NCBI GenBank assembly: GCA_900545175.1 | Contig: UQYF01000033.1 | Coordinates: 1 to 32,074 of the forward strand | DNA from: an uncultured Eubacteriales bacterium | GTDB lineage: Bacteria; Bacillota; Clostridia; Lachnospirales; Lachnospiraceae | Reading direction: 5' to 3' | DNA length: 32,074 bases | Part shown: positions 15,932 to 23,850 of the stretch, one piece after another | Position numbering within the stretch: position 1 is the stretch's first letter | Layout of the letters: every line of letters starts with the position of its first letter | Made by a program: the position numbers and the translations under genes | Notes under the pieces: generated by a model | Told to the model about the DNA's origin: nothing | What the model saw: only the letters and a program-made list of their open reading frames with translations | The model's database searches: none

Positions 15932-16696
15932 CTATTGTGCATTTTTCTGAAGCTTCTTAACCCAGTCGAAGTAGTCGCTCTCCGTTATCATCACATCGCC
16001 AATCACCTCAAGCGAAGGGATTCTCTCCTTCAAATATGCAAGGAACGGATCGCCATACTTCTCATCGGCCTCAATTATGGTGTTGCCATTTTTCTTTACA
16101 AGACCTATATACTGATACTTTATTAACTTGCTGTTCGGATTGACTCTCTGCGTGTAGCATGCGCCTATGATGTCCTGTATCGGATGCACATTAACGTACG
16201 CCATCGAACCCTCAACTATATAATCGTCTGTGATAATAACAGGAACCGGCTTCGTCTTTTTTCCCTTAAGTATCAGAAAGCTTGCGTTTCCGGCTTTTAC
16301 CTGATTGTCAAAATCACGAACCACGCTCTCAGGCAGGCTGCTTCCCTTGGCGGCCTCCTTCACCCAGTCATCAGCCGTCCTGTTTGCCCTCTTTATTCCC
16401 ATGCGGATAAACAATGTTGAGGCAGCAAACCATAAAGCACCCAGCACTCCAAGCACAACAGTTATCGCGGAGACCTCATGCGTGCCATCCATGATAAGGT
16501 CCATATCAATCCTAAAGCCCCAGCCCGGAATGTTGCACAGCACACCCACAGCCAAAAACGCTATTATGTAGCCGACCATCGCGCCCTTCTTCTTGGAGGT
16601 CTTCGCAAGATATGCAAAATAACCCTCGCCGAAAACATTCCGTCTCTCATCGTCTGTCATACTCTGGCAGAATATTTTTCCCTCTTTACCTTCCAT
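15932..16696 (-). CDS. Hypothetical two-TM protein with large cytoplasmic domain
   Basis: Family not recognised. 254 aa: a polar N-terminus (MTDDERRNVFGEGYFAYLAK), two hydrophobic segments at about 40-57 and 77-98, then a basic stop-transfer stretch (RMGIKRANR) and a soluble C-terminal domain of about 150 residues rich in beta-strand-like stretches (VPVIITDDYIVEGSMAYVNV, YIGLVKKNGNTIIEAD). The C-terminal part might be a PH-like or similar small beta domain; this is speculation. AAGGAG precedes the ATG. It is the first gene of a two-gene unit with ybaK and has its own good promoter and a leader hairpin. Confidence 0.8.
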   Translation of the reverse strand: MEGKEGKIFCQSMTDDERRNVFGEGYFAYLAKTSKKKGAMVGYIIAFLAVGVLCNIPGWGFRIDMDLIMDGTHEVSAITVVLGVLGALWFAASTLFIRMGIKRANRTADDWVKEAAKGSSLPESVVRDFDNQVKAGNASFLILKGKKTKPVPVIITDDYIVEGSMAYVNVHPIQDIIGACYTQRVNPNSKLIKYQYIGLVKKNGNTIIEADEKYGDPFLAYLKERIPSLEVIGDVMITESDYFDWVKKLQKNAQ

Positions 16697-16716
16697 TTTT
16701 CTTCTCCTTTTAAATT

Positions 16717-16751
16717 ATTGCAGCTATTCTCTTTTTCCGAACAGCTGCAAT
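16717..16751 (-). other. Leader hairpin beside the ribosome-binding site
   Basis: Perfect 9-bp inverted repeat ATTGCAGCT/AGCTGCAAT (16717-16725 and 16743-16751), loop 17 bases, between the predicted transcription start and the AAGGAG site of the two-TM gene. There is no T-run, so it is more likely a leader structure or a protein-binding palindrome than a terminator. Confidence 0.5.
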
Positions 16752-16777
16752 TTATTTGGCTTGAAACCATGTACATT

Positions 16778-16806
16778 ATTATACTTACATATCTGTCCTC
16801 TGGCAA
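16778..16806 (-). promoter_or_regulatory. Promoter of the two-TM protein-ybaK unit
   Basis: Minus strand TTGCCA (16806-16801), 17-base spacer, TATAAT (16783-16778). The -35 box begins 3 bases past the stop of the exporter-like gene upstream. Confidence 0.7.
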
Positions 16807-16809
16807 GTG

Positions 16810-17778
16810 TCATTCCCGCAAAAAACAAGCCCCGGCAAACTCTCTCTTAATCTCAAGAAAGACCCTCATATCCTCCATGATATGATAGAGCATAGCCCGG
16901 TTCTCGAACTCCTCCCTGCTCCTTGGAAGCTCCTGAACCGAATAGCTCTCCCGAAGTCCCGCAAGCTGCTCTAAAAGCTCCTTCACATCATTCTCCTCCG
17001 CGAACTCGTCCGCCACCTTCATAACGAAATCCGCCAGCGCACTTACCTGCTGTGGCGTTGTTGTGAGGCGCACAATGTCCGAATACACCCTCTTTAGGAT
17101 AATGCACTGTCTTGAACGCATCTGCATGTACTCATAATAGTAATCATTCTCACCAAGAAAATGATTGTTCATATAGTATAGCGCTTGTTTTTTAAGATTT
17201 GCAAGCATGTTGTCTAATTCATCAAAGCACTCACCTGTATAATCCGACTTGTTCTCACGCTCCATATACAATGACATTCTCTTCAAGATATGTACCATCT
17301 TGTCATCAACCGTCCTCTGATATGCCACAAGCTTCGCTCTGCTGTCGGGCATGAACAGATTAAGCAAAATTCCGACACCGACACCAATCACAAGGATAAG
17401 AAATTCATTAAGTATCATCTGCCATGAACAGCTTCCCGCTGAAATATAGTGAGTGCACAACACCGCTACCGGAGCTATAGCCTCCTTCATATCCAGTACA
17501 ATACAGAATGTAAGATACGGAATCAGCACAATTCCGAACGCCCACACATGATACCCGGCAAGCGGAAAAATCGCTGCCGACAGAATTGTCATAATAATAA
17601 AAATCACAATTCGTTTTGCTGCAATCTTTACTGTCTCCTTCTTAGTATCCTGTATTGTAAGAAGCGTTATAATTCCGGCGGCATATGCAAACTCAAGACG
17701 CAATGCGGCTGCGAGCAATACTGCTACTACGGAGCCTACAACATACTTTATAAGCTTTATAATATCTTCTTTTTTCAT
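16810..17778 (-). CDS. Aromatic acid exporter / FUSC family membrane protein (DUF939-like)
   Basis: 322-residue inner-membrane protein. The first about 150 residues hold five or six hydrophobic segments (IKYVVGSVVAVLLAAALRLE, FAYAAGIITLLTIQ, IVIFIIMTILSAAIFPLAG and others), in the pattern of bacterial aromatic-acid-exporter family 1 (YqjA/DUF939) proteins. The second half is a helical cytoplasmic domain with many Arg, Glu and Met (KMVHILKRMSLYMERENK ... FAEENDVKELLEQLAGL). The substrate is not known for most members. It starts 29 bases after the nitroreductase gene, consistent with a shared transcript, perhaps a small detoxification pair (inference). Confidence 0.85.
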   Translation of the reverse strand: MKKEDIIKLIKYVVGSVVAVLLAAALRLEFAYAAGIITLLTIQDTKKETVKIAAKRIVIFIIMTILSAAIFPLAGYHVWAFGIVLIPYLTFCIVLDMKEAIAPVAVLCTHYISAGSCSWQMILNEFLILVIGVGVGILLNLFMPDSRAKLVAYQRTVDDKMVHILKRMSLYMERENKSDYTGECFDELDNMLANLKKQALYYMNNHFLGENDYYYEYMQMRSRQCIILKRVYSDIVRLTTTPQQVSALADFVMKVADEFAEENDVKELLEQLAGLRESYSVQELPRSREEFENRAMLYHIMEDMRVFLEIKREFAGACFLRE

Positions 17779-17807
17779 AAAAATGTGCCTGCTTCAATAA
17801 TATATGC

Positions 17808-18380
17808 TTAAATTTCCTTCACAACATCACTTAATATGCGCTTAGGAACAACATAATCCCCATTCCCATCGAGATAATATTTTACATTATCATCCTTCAT
17901 ATCCTCGATGCTGCTTATATGTGACGGATATCCAAATGCGATAACCGTATGGAGCACCTGATTTTCTGTAAGTCCGAACATTTCTGACAGCCTATTCTTA
18001 TCGCAGGCACCTATAATGCAGCTTCCGACTCCATGTGCCCATGCCGCAAGTCTCATGTTGGCGATAGCAAGTCCCGCATCCGTGTCACAGTTCTTATTGA
18101 TATCCGTATTCTCAACAACTCCAATGAACAGTACAGGCTCCTCACCACTCTTTGGCTGTCCCTGCTCAGCAGGAAGATATGCAGCCCACTTAGTAAGCTT
18201 AAATACATCTGATACTTTGTCCGGTTTTTTTACAACAACATAGCTTAACGGCTGCTTATTCGCCGCACTCGCCGCATTGCGCGCTGCTTCTAATATTTCT
18301 CCGATTATCTCAGCTGCAACCGCAGTCTGCTTGAAACGGCGGTATGTTCTGTTCGTTCTTATTAAATCCATAAGTTCCAT
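17808..18380 (-). CDS. Nitroreductase family protein
   Basis: FMN-dependent oxidoreductase of the nitroreductase superfamily, 190 aa from the chosen start. The N-terminal IRTNRTYRRFKQ carries the conserved FMN-phosphate-binding Arg pattern; LEAARNAASAANKQPLSYVVV (about 26-46) and AWAHGVGSCIIGACDKNRL (about 109-127) are the usual further FMN contacts. Substrate unknown. An upstream in-frame ATG at 18395 overlaps the ribosome site of the downstream one (GGAGG 8 bases before 18380), so I take 18380 as the start. It is the first gene of a pair with the exporter-like gene downstream. Confidence 0.88.
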   Translation of the reverse strand: MELMDLIRTNRTYRRFKQTAVAAEIIGEILEAARNAASAANKQPLSYVVVKKPDKVSDVFKLTKWAAYLPAEQGQPKSGEEPVLFIGVVENTDINKNCDTDAGLAIANMRLAAWAHGVGSCIIGACDKNRLSEMFGLTENQVLHTVIAFGYPSHISSIEDMKDDNVKYYLDGNGDYVVPKRILSDVVKEI

Positions 18381-18401
18381 GATATTGTCCTCCATTTTAA
18401 C

Positions 18402-18432
18402 ATTATAAGGTTCCGGTATACAAACGTGCCAA
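18402..18432 (-). promoter_or_regulatory. Possible promoter of the nitroreductase gene
   Basis: Minus strand TTGGCA (18432-18427) and TATAAT (18407-18402), spacing 19, longer than ideal. The -35 lies inside the R3 repeat copy, so the repeat may supply part of the promoter. Confidence 0.35.
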
Positions 18433-18486
18433 TTTAGTCTATGCGTATATAATAGGCATTACCATTCTGTCTGCATAGTTTTAACA
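18409..18486 (+). repeat. R3 intergenic repeat, copy 1
   Basis: The first 45 bases (18409-18453) match 27501-27545 at 36 of 45 positions, including the uninterrupted ATTTAGTCTATG. The right end CATAGTTTTAACA (18474-18486) resembles the terminal inverted repeat CATGTTTTGACA of the other copy. Located upstream of the nitroreductase gene. Confidence 0.6.
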
Positions 18487-18623
18487 GCATTTATTCAGTA
18501 AAAGTATAACATATTTTCGTTATGTGTAAAGGTGTTATGGAATATCATAAACGGTATTTAATCGACAAGGAAGAATTCCGCTCCACCGCAGTGCGTTCCT
18601 GCCCGGCAGACTTTTATATAATA

Positions 18624-18645
18624 GGGAATTTCGACGAAATTTCCC
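18624..18645. other. Intergenic hairpin
   Basis: GGGAATTTCG followed by ACGAAATTTCCC: an inverted repeat with one bulge, in the gene-free stretch 18487-18743. No T-run. It is of the same TTCG/CGAA style as hairpins at 12977-13007 and in the ilvE leader. Apart from this and the terminator at 18649-18679 I see nothing else in the stretch. Confidence 0.4.
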
Positions 18646-18648
18646 ATT

Positions 18649-18679
18649 AATAAAACCAGAGCCATCCGAAGATGACTCC
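18649..18679 (-). terminator. Terminator of the toxin-antitoxin pair
   Basis: Minus strand GGAGTCATC, tetraloop TTCG, GATGGCTCT (18679-18658), then GG and TTTTATT. A UUCG-capped rho-independent terminator about 65 bases past the doc-like stop. Confidence 0.8.
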
Positions 18680-18743
18680 CGCTCTATAGCTTTACATATA
18701 TTATTGACTTATTAGCCGTGCATCTTAAACTTATACGTTACTT

Positions 18744-19114
18744 TTAATGATTGATAATCCATTTTAATATGTCCTCTGCACCTATTTTTCCGGATGCTAA
18801 ATCAAGAATTGTATCACTCAGTTCTTTTTGAGTATACGAAAGCTCATAACCATTTAATGCTAAAAATACCAGCATCACATGAGTGCCCAATCTTTTATTC
18901 CCATTGACCATAGGATGGTTCTTTACAATTCCAAAGCATAGTTGTGCTGCTTTTGCTTGTAAACTAGGTATAATTCATCATCTCCAAACGACTGAAACGG
19001 ATTAGCAAGTGCCGAATCAAGCATACCATCATCACGAATGCCATTACTCCCACCGGTAGTTTCAATCAGCCTTTCGTGAAGTAGAATGACCTGCTCTTTG
19101 CTTAATTTTATCAT
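18744..19114 (-). pseudogene. Doc/Fic-type toxin, frameshifted
   Basis: Death-on-curing toxin related to Doc, which in active form modifies a translation factor. Residues 1-52 (MIKLSKEQVILLHERLIETT ... PFQSFGDDELY) are in one frame. Then one base is missing near 18966-18968 (the reading TAC CTA should be TAC CCT), and the remainder continues in another frame: PSLQAKAAQLCFGIVKNHP, MVNGNKRLGTHVMLVFLAL, ending DILKWIINH and TAA at 18744. Restoring one base gives 123 aa, the normal length. As written the product stops after 63 aa, before the active-site motif. The motif itself reads HPMVNGNKR, with Asn where Asp/Glu is normal. Either the toxin is dead or the base is a sequencing error. It overlaps the antitoxin by 4 bases. 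Confidence 0.85.
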
Positions 19115-19332
19115 TTAGCAAGCACCTCATAAGCCTCCATATTCTGCTTAATAAGATATTCTGATATATCAAGTACATCCTCTGTGGATGCTATTTTTTC
19201 CTGCTCTGCTTTGCTAAAGTCAATCACAAGATATCTCGGCACATTATTTTTAAGAATAACTGCTGTACCATGTTCATCAACAACTCTGGCAACTTTTGAA
19301 AAATTCTGATTAGCTTCGGTTATGGAAATCAT
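19111..19332 (-). CDS. Phd/YefM-type antitoxin
   Basis: Antitoxin partner of the Doc-like toxin: DNA-binding N-terminus of the Phd/YefM fold (ISITEANQNFSKVARVVDEH, then GTAVILKNNVPRYLVID) and a C-terminal toxin-binding tail. 73 aa from the ATG at 19332, but this ATG has no ribosome site. In the same frame upstream lie ATT ATA ATA GTT GAT ACA AGT ACG, with GAGG five bases before the ATT at 19356 and no stop between, so translation may start at a rare ATT or ATA codon about 8 codons earlier (81 aa). The stop overlaps the toxin start (ATGA). Such antitoxins usually repress their own promoter with the toxin as co-repressor. Confidence 0.85.
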   Translation of the reverse strand: MISITEANQNFSKVARVVDEHGTAVILKNNVPRYLVIDFSKAEQEKIASTEDVLDISEYLIKQNMEAYEVLAK

Positions 19333-19377
19333 CGTACTTGTATCAACTATTATAATATCTACCTCGCTTTCATTTAT

Positions 19378-19406
19378 ATTTTACGCATATTGTAAGATAA
19401 ATACAA
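19378..19406 (-). promoter_or_regulatory. Promoter of the antitoxin-toxin pair
   Basis: Minus strand TTGTAT (19406-19401), 17-base spacer, TAAAAT (19383-19378). Start predicted near 19371, only about 15 bases before the possible ATT start, leaving room for the GAGG site. Confidence 0.5.
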
Positions 19407-19415
19407 CCTATTTTA

Positions 19416-19452
19416 TAAGGGGGTGCCGCATATCTCCCGCTGCACCCCCTTA
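19416..19452. terminator. Terminator after the GH31 gene
   Basis: Eleven-bp perfect stem TAAGGGGGTGC / GCACCCCCTTA with a 15-base loop, 8 bases past the GH31 stop. The T-rich side is better on the plus strand (TTTTATCTTT), but TAAAATA follows on the minus strand; it separates the glycan locus from the toxin-antitoxin pair. Confidence 0.7.
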
Positions 19453-19460
19453 TTTTATCT

Positions 19461-21425
19461 TTATTCATTAAACACCGCAAGAACATCGCTTCCGGCTCTG
19501 ACAAATGCGATAAACTCGCTTAGCTTGGCTGTAACCTCGTACTCCTGTCCCCCTGTGTATACGCAGCCATCCTTTGTCAATATCCAGCTTCCTTCCGGAA
19601 GATATACCTTTCTTAAAACCTGCCCCTGCTTTGTTATAGGTGCAAAAAGTATATCACTTCCAAACATATACTCATCACCTATATGATAGCATTTTTTATC
19701 GTCCGGATAGTCAAAAAACAGTGGACGCATCACCGGCGCACCGGTCTTAGAAGCTATGTCCATATGTTTCTTAATATATGGCACAAGACGATATCTGAGT
19801 CTTACAAGGTCTGACAGTATCGACAGATTATTCTCGCCGAAGCTCCATATTTCATTGTCACCGCCTGTCGGCTCCTTGATATCCCTGCTTCTGTCAGCAC
19901 CGAGCCTGCTTCCATGGAGTCTCATAACAGGACAGAACACTCCGTACTGAAACCATCTTACTATAAGCTCTTTAAAATAATCGGATGTAATATCTCCTCC
20001 GTAGAAACCACCTATATCCGTATTCCACCACGGAATACCGCACATTGCCATGTTAAGTCCGGATTTCACCTGTTCCGTGAGGCTCTCAAAGGTAGATGCC
20101 ACATCACCTGACCAGACTACTGCCCCGAACTTCTGTGAACCAAGATATGCACAACGCGACAATGTAACCACATCTTCCATTCCTTCGGACTTCATTCCAT
20201 CATATACCATCTTCTCATAATAATACGGATACAAAAGTGCAACCTCATCGCCAGTTCCCTCATAAAACACCAGATTGTCAAAATCCTGTGGATGTATCTC
20301 CGGCTCAGCCTCATCAAACCACATACAGTCAACTCCATTGTCAAAGTAGTTCTCTTTCAGCCTTTTCCACACATATTCCCTCGTCTGCGGATTCATTGGG
20401 TCAATCTCAGCCTGTGAACCATAGAATTCAAACACACGGTTAGAACCTCTTGCGGTGCGTATTAGCATATTGTTATCGAGCATGTATGCATAATTCTCGC
20501 TGTTCTCGTTTATAGTAGGCCACATTGACACCATAAGCCTTGTCCCCATCTTATGCAGTCTGTCAGCCATAGTCTTTGGATTCTTCCAGTATTCAGGGTC
20601 GAACTTGTAGTCACCCTGCTCCGTCCAGTGGAAATAGTCAATGACAATGACTGACAATGGCATCCCCATCTGTCTGTATTTTTCTGCAACCTGAAGTACT
20701 GTCTTATCATCCTCGTAACGCAGCCTGCTCTGCCAGAAGCCCAGTGCCCACTCAGGCATATTCGGTGCGTGTCCCGTGAGATTGGCAAGCTCTGCTGTGA
20801 CCTGTCTTGGATTTCCGCCTATCACAACATAATCCATGCCCTTAGCGCAATCGCTGTTCCATCTTGTTCTGTTACAGCCTAACTCTACTGTTCCGGTTGA
20901 TGGCATATTCCATATAAAACCATAGCCTAGCGAGGAATACACATACGGTATGGATGCCTTAGTATTCAGGTGGCGCAAATCGACGGTACAGCCTTTCTTA
21001 CTGAATACATTCATTCTCTCATGTCCAAGTCCGTAGAACTCCTCACCCTCGCGCGCCTCGAATGTAACGCGCAAATTCCATAAATTACTGTCCTTGCTCT
21101 TGTAATGACGGTATCCCATATTGAAAGTGAGTTCGGGCTGCTCGCGCAATATCTCTTCACCATTTCTAAAATAGGTTACACGCCCACATTCCTCAAGCCT
21201 TGCTCTTAGATTTCCTACCTCAATAAATGCCTCTTTAGCTGAGTCTTTATTCTCAATCCATGCATTTGCAACAGCCTTTCTTGGCATAAGCGTCCAATCC
21301 TGCTCAACAAGCTTTCCGGATGCACTTGCTTGAAACCTTATACTGTTTTCACCGCAGGCACTTAACCGCCCTGTCTCTCCTGCCCTGCAAAAATATATGC
21401 TGTCATCCTTAATTTCAAACGTCAT
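19461..21425 (-). CDS. GH31 family alpha-glycosidase, alpha-xylosidase-like
   Basis: Retaining alpha-glycosidase of family 31 (654 aa), cytoplasmic since no signal peptide is present. Layout: N-terminal beta-sandwich (1-220), TIM barrel (about 225-540), C-terminal beta domains. The barrel begins PEWALGFWQSRLRY and has VIDYFHWTEQGDYKFD (261-276), like XylS-type alpha-xylosidases. The nucleophile is D371 in MWFDEAEPE and the acid/base is D441 in VVWSGDVAS; both are present. Substrate is inferred from motif style and from the GH35 next door: alpha-linked xylose on oligosaccharides is the leading guess, but other alpha-glycosides are possible. AAGGAAGGGG lies upstream of the ATG. It is the last gene of the three-gene glycan unit, 94 bases after GH35. 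Confidence 0.88.
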   Translation of the reverse strand: MTFEIKDDSIYFCRAGETGRLSACGENSIRFQASASGKLVEQDWTLMPRKAVANAWIENKDSAKEAFIEVGNLRARLEECGRVTYFRNGEEILREQPELTFNMGYRHYKSKDSNLWNLRVTFEAREGEEFYGLGHERMNVFSKKGCTVDLRHLNTKASIPYVYSSLGYGFIWNMPSTGTVELGCNRTRWNSDCAKGMDYVVIGGNPRQVTAELANLTGHAPNMPEWALGFWQSRLRYEDDKTVLQVAEKYRQMGMPLSVIVIDYFHWTEQGDYKFDPEYWKNPKTMADRLHKMGTRLMVSMWPTINENSENYAYMLDNNMLIRTARGSNRVFEFYGSQAEIDPMNPQTREYVWKRLKENYFDNGVDCMWFDEAEPEIHPQDFDNLVFYEGTGDEVALLYPYYYEKMVYDGMKSEGMEDVVTLSRCAYLGSQKFGAVVWSGDVASTFESLTEQVKSGLNMAMCGIPWWNTDIGGFYGGDITSDYFKELIVRWFQYGVFCPVMRLHGSRLGADRSRDIKEPTGGDNEIWSFGENNLSILSDLVRLRYRLVPYIKKHMDIASKTGAPVMRPLFFDYPDDKKCYHIGDEYMFGSDILFAPITKQGQVLRKVYLPEGSWILTKDGCVYTGGQEYEVTAKLSEFIAFVRAGSDVLAVFNE

Positions 21426-21519
21426 AAACCTGCCCCTTCCTTTGCATCACATTAGCTAATTGCAAAACCCACTTTATATCCAACGAACATTATACAATTC
21501 CAGTTCAACAGTCGCCTGA

Positions 21520-23697
21520 TTATATCACCCGCGTCAGCTTTGCACCATTAAAACGGCAGCCTTTTTTCGGTTCAAGGTCATAGTAAACCTTGTCATCAAA
21601 CGGATATACCTTAAGGACAAGCTTTTGTGGGAAACCATATCTTCTCAGTGCAACCCGCCATACCTCACCGTTTGAGAACCAGTCATCAATAAGTCTGCCA
21701 TCGGCATACAACTCAGCCTTATCACCGCCAAAATCCAGCTCTAAAAATATATCACTTAAGATTCCATCTGACCGCTCATTTGATTTATCATCAGGTGTGC
21801 TTTCTTTTCCGCAATCAGAAGCTGCATTTCCACAGCTTTTAGATACTGCATCATATTTTAAGCTCAGCTCATATTCTCTCACGCATCCGCAGGCTTTTCG
21901 ATGTTCACATTCCTTACTTAGAGTACTGCCATCAACAGGCAGCTTGAAAGTATCTCTTTCAGGCTTTACGTCCTTTTCGACAAAATCAACTGTTCCTGCC
22001 TTCTCAAATGCCAAATCCGGGAGCATGCTTATTTTTCCGTCCTTACCGACAAGTAAATGTTCCGCATCATGTGTTGTAAGAAGCCTTACAGCCCCTGAAT
22101 GGTCAGCATTATCACTCCACTCAAAATATACATCTTTCTCATTTTCATCCGAATAGAAATAATACACTCCGCCAAAACAGCCAAGATATGAAGCATTGGT
22201 ATATCTGAGCCTGATATCTTCGCCGTCTATCTTAATCGGAAGATTGTACGGTATCACAAGAACCGCATCGGAAGCTACATAAATATTTTTAAATGTCACC
22301 TTCAAATACTCATCATCCGTATTTTGCTTATTTTTGTCAGCAGTTTCGCCTGCTTTATCATTAAAGCCATAAGCCTGATTCACATATTTTCTAATCGAAA
22401 ATTCCAACGGCTTGTGTGGTGTAATCCACTTCTGTGTCATGTGGCGTTTTCTCTGATGATTATTTATGAATAAAAATCCACAGTCAAGCTCCTCATTGTA
22501 TCTTAAGCAGGCTCTTAATGTCTCCATGTCCTCCGCGCTCTTTGGCTCGGAAACATTAGACGGAAGAAACACCTTTGCCGGAGCGAGAATATCTTCAACC
22601 GATTTTATAAAGGTATGGTATTTACGCAATTTATAAAAACTCTCCGATGGAAGCCCATTTTCCCTGAGACACGTCTGAAAATCGTAGCTCTTTACAGGCA
22701 GGTCATTGTTATAGCCTGTCGCTTTCGACTCCTGAAGCGTGGAATACTTTCCGTCAGGATTTACGCCGCCGTGGTACATATAGTAGCCTATGAGATTTGC
22801 GCCTGCGCCAAGCATGCAGACCGTCTGCGCTTCAATATCCTTCGCATAAGGATATGTGCGCCTGTGTGCCGTCACCTGAAGTCCTCCTCCGAGCTCAGCC
22901 GTGAGATACGGAACCTTATTCACATCAAATGTAAATGTTGAATTCCCCTGTGCCAAATCCGAACCAATGTTGGTATCATCATGAAACGGTTTAAAAAGAA
23001 AGTTATCACTTGCCTCAAGTTCATGTGTGTGCTCTGCCCAGGGTGCATCCACATACCCGCCAAGTACAGCGATGAATCCTTCCGGCACACATGCTCCACC
23101 CCATCCTGTTGCTGAATAATAAGGTGTTATAAGTCCTTTCTCATAAGCAATCTTTTTAAGTGTATACATATGTTCCACTCTCTCTGAGTGCTCAGCCGCT
23201 CCACCACAACAATGCCCGTACTCATTTTCAATCTGTATTCCGATAACACAGCCGCCATCCTTGTACATAAAGCCTGCTGCCTGCTCACCTATCTTAGTGT
23301 AAAACTCGTCCACAAGCGCAAGATATTTGTCATTATTTTCACGAAGCCTAAGTTCTCCTCTTCGTTCCATATCGATAAGCCAGTCCGGAAAACCTCCGTT
23401 TCTGCACTCTCCATGCGCCCAAGGCCCTATGCGCAGCCACACCTTCATTCCGGCTCTCTCACAGCAGGCAAGAAAATCACGAAGGCATCTGTTACCTTCA
23501 AAATTCCACTCACCCTTCGCTTCCTCATGATGAATCCAGAACACATATGTCGCAACAATCTCTATTCCGCCACACTTCATATTGTAAAGTGCACTCTCCC
23601 ATTCTTCTTTGGGATACCTCGAAAAATGAAATTCACCCATAACAGGAAGAATAGGAGCACCATCACACATCAGATAATTCTCGTTATATGAATACAT
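21520..23697 (-). CDS. GH35 family beta-galactosidase
   Basis: Retaining beta-galactosidase of family 35 (725 aa), no signal peptide. The TIM barrel occupies about 1-330: GEFHFSRYPKEEW (21-33), YVFWIHHE (51-58), GPWAHGECRNGGFPDWL (91-107), and the acid/base E159 in GIQIENEYG. The nucleophile is E268 in YLTAELGGG. The C-terminal half holds beta-sandwich domains, interrupted by a Lys/Asn/Asp/Ser-rich stretch near 620-645. It would remove terminal beta-galactose from imported oligosaccharides. GAGG precedes the ATG. Gaps are 153 bases to the upstream DUF5107 gene and 94 to GH31, large for an operon, and the first contains several hairpins. Confidence 0.9.
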   Translation of the reverse strand: MYSYNENYLMCDGAPILPVMGEFHFSRYPKEEWESALYNMKCGGIEIVATYVFWIHHEEAKGEWNFEGNRCLRDFLACCERAGMKVWLRIGPWAHGECRNGGFPDWLIDMERRGELRLRENNDKYLALVDEFYTKIGEQAAGFMYKDGGCVIGIQIENEYGHCCGGAAEHSERVEHMYTLKKIAYEKGLITPYYSATGWGGACVPEGFIAVLGGYVDAPWAEHTHELEASDNFLFKPFHDDTNIGSDLAQGNSTFTFDVNKVPYLTAELGGGLQVTAHRRTYPYAKDIEAQTVCMLGAGANLIGYYMYHGGVNPDGKYSTLQESKATGYNNDLPVKSYDFQTCLRENGLPSESFYKLRKYHTFIKSVEDILAPAKVFLPSNVSEPKSAEDMETLRACLRYNEELDCGFLFINNHQRKRHMTQKWITPHKPLEFSIRKYVNQAYGFNDKAGETADKNKQNTDDEYLKVTFKNIYVASDAVLVIPYNLPIKIDGEDIRLRYTNASYLGCFGGVYYFYSDENEKDVYFEWSDNADHSGAVRLLTTHDAEHLLVGKDGKISMLPDLAFEKAGTVDFVEKDVKPERDTFKLPVDGSTLSKECEHRKACGCVREYELSLKYDAVSKSCGNAASDCGKESTPDDKSNERSDGILSDIFLELDFGGDKAELYADGRLIDDWFSNGEVWRVALRRYGFPQKLVLKVYPFDDKVYYDLEPKKGCRFNGAKLTRVI

Positions 23698-23764
23698 AAC
23701 ATTTCCTCATTTCAGCTATACTAAGTCAATGCGTAATTCTCTTTCGTTTTTTGCCTACAATAAC

Positions 23765-23813
23765 GAATTCTGCCTTTCAGAATTCTCCGCCTGCGGCGGG
23801 TCGCCTAAGCGAC
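23765..23813. other. Cluster of three tandem hairpins
   Basis: Three adjacent perfect hairpins: GAATTCTG-CCTTT-CAGAATTC (23765-23785), CCGCC-TGC-GGCGG (23787-23799) and GTCGC-CTAA-GCGAC (23800-23813), between the DUF5107-TPR gene and the GH35 gene. GC-rich in AT-rich surroundings, no T-run. It may act as an RNA processing or stability element, or be a remnant repeat. Confidence 0.6.
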
Positions 23814-23850
23814 ATAATTCCGCTTCGCAATTACTATTTATAAATATCTT

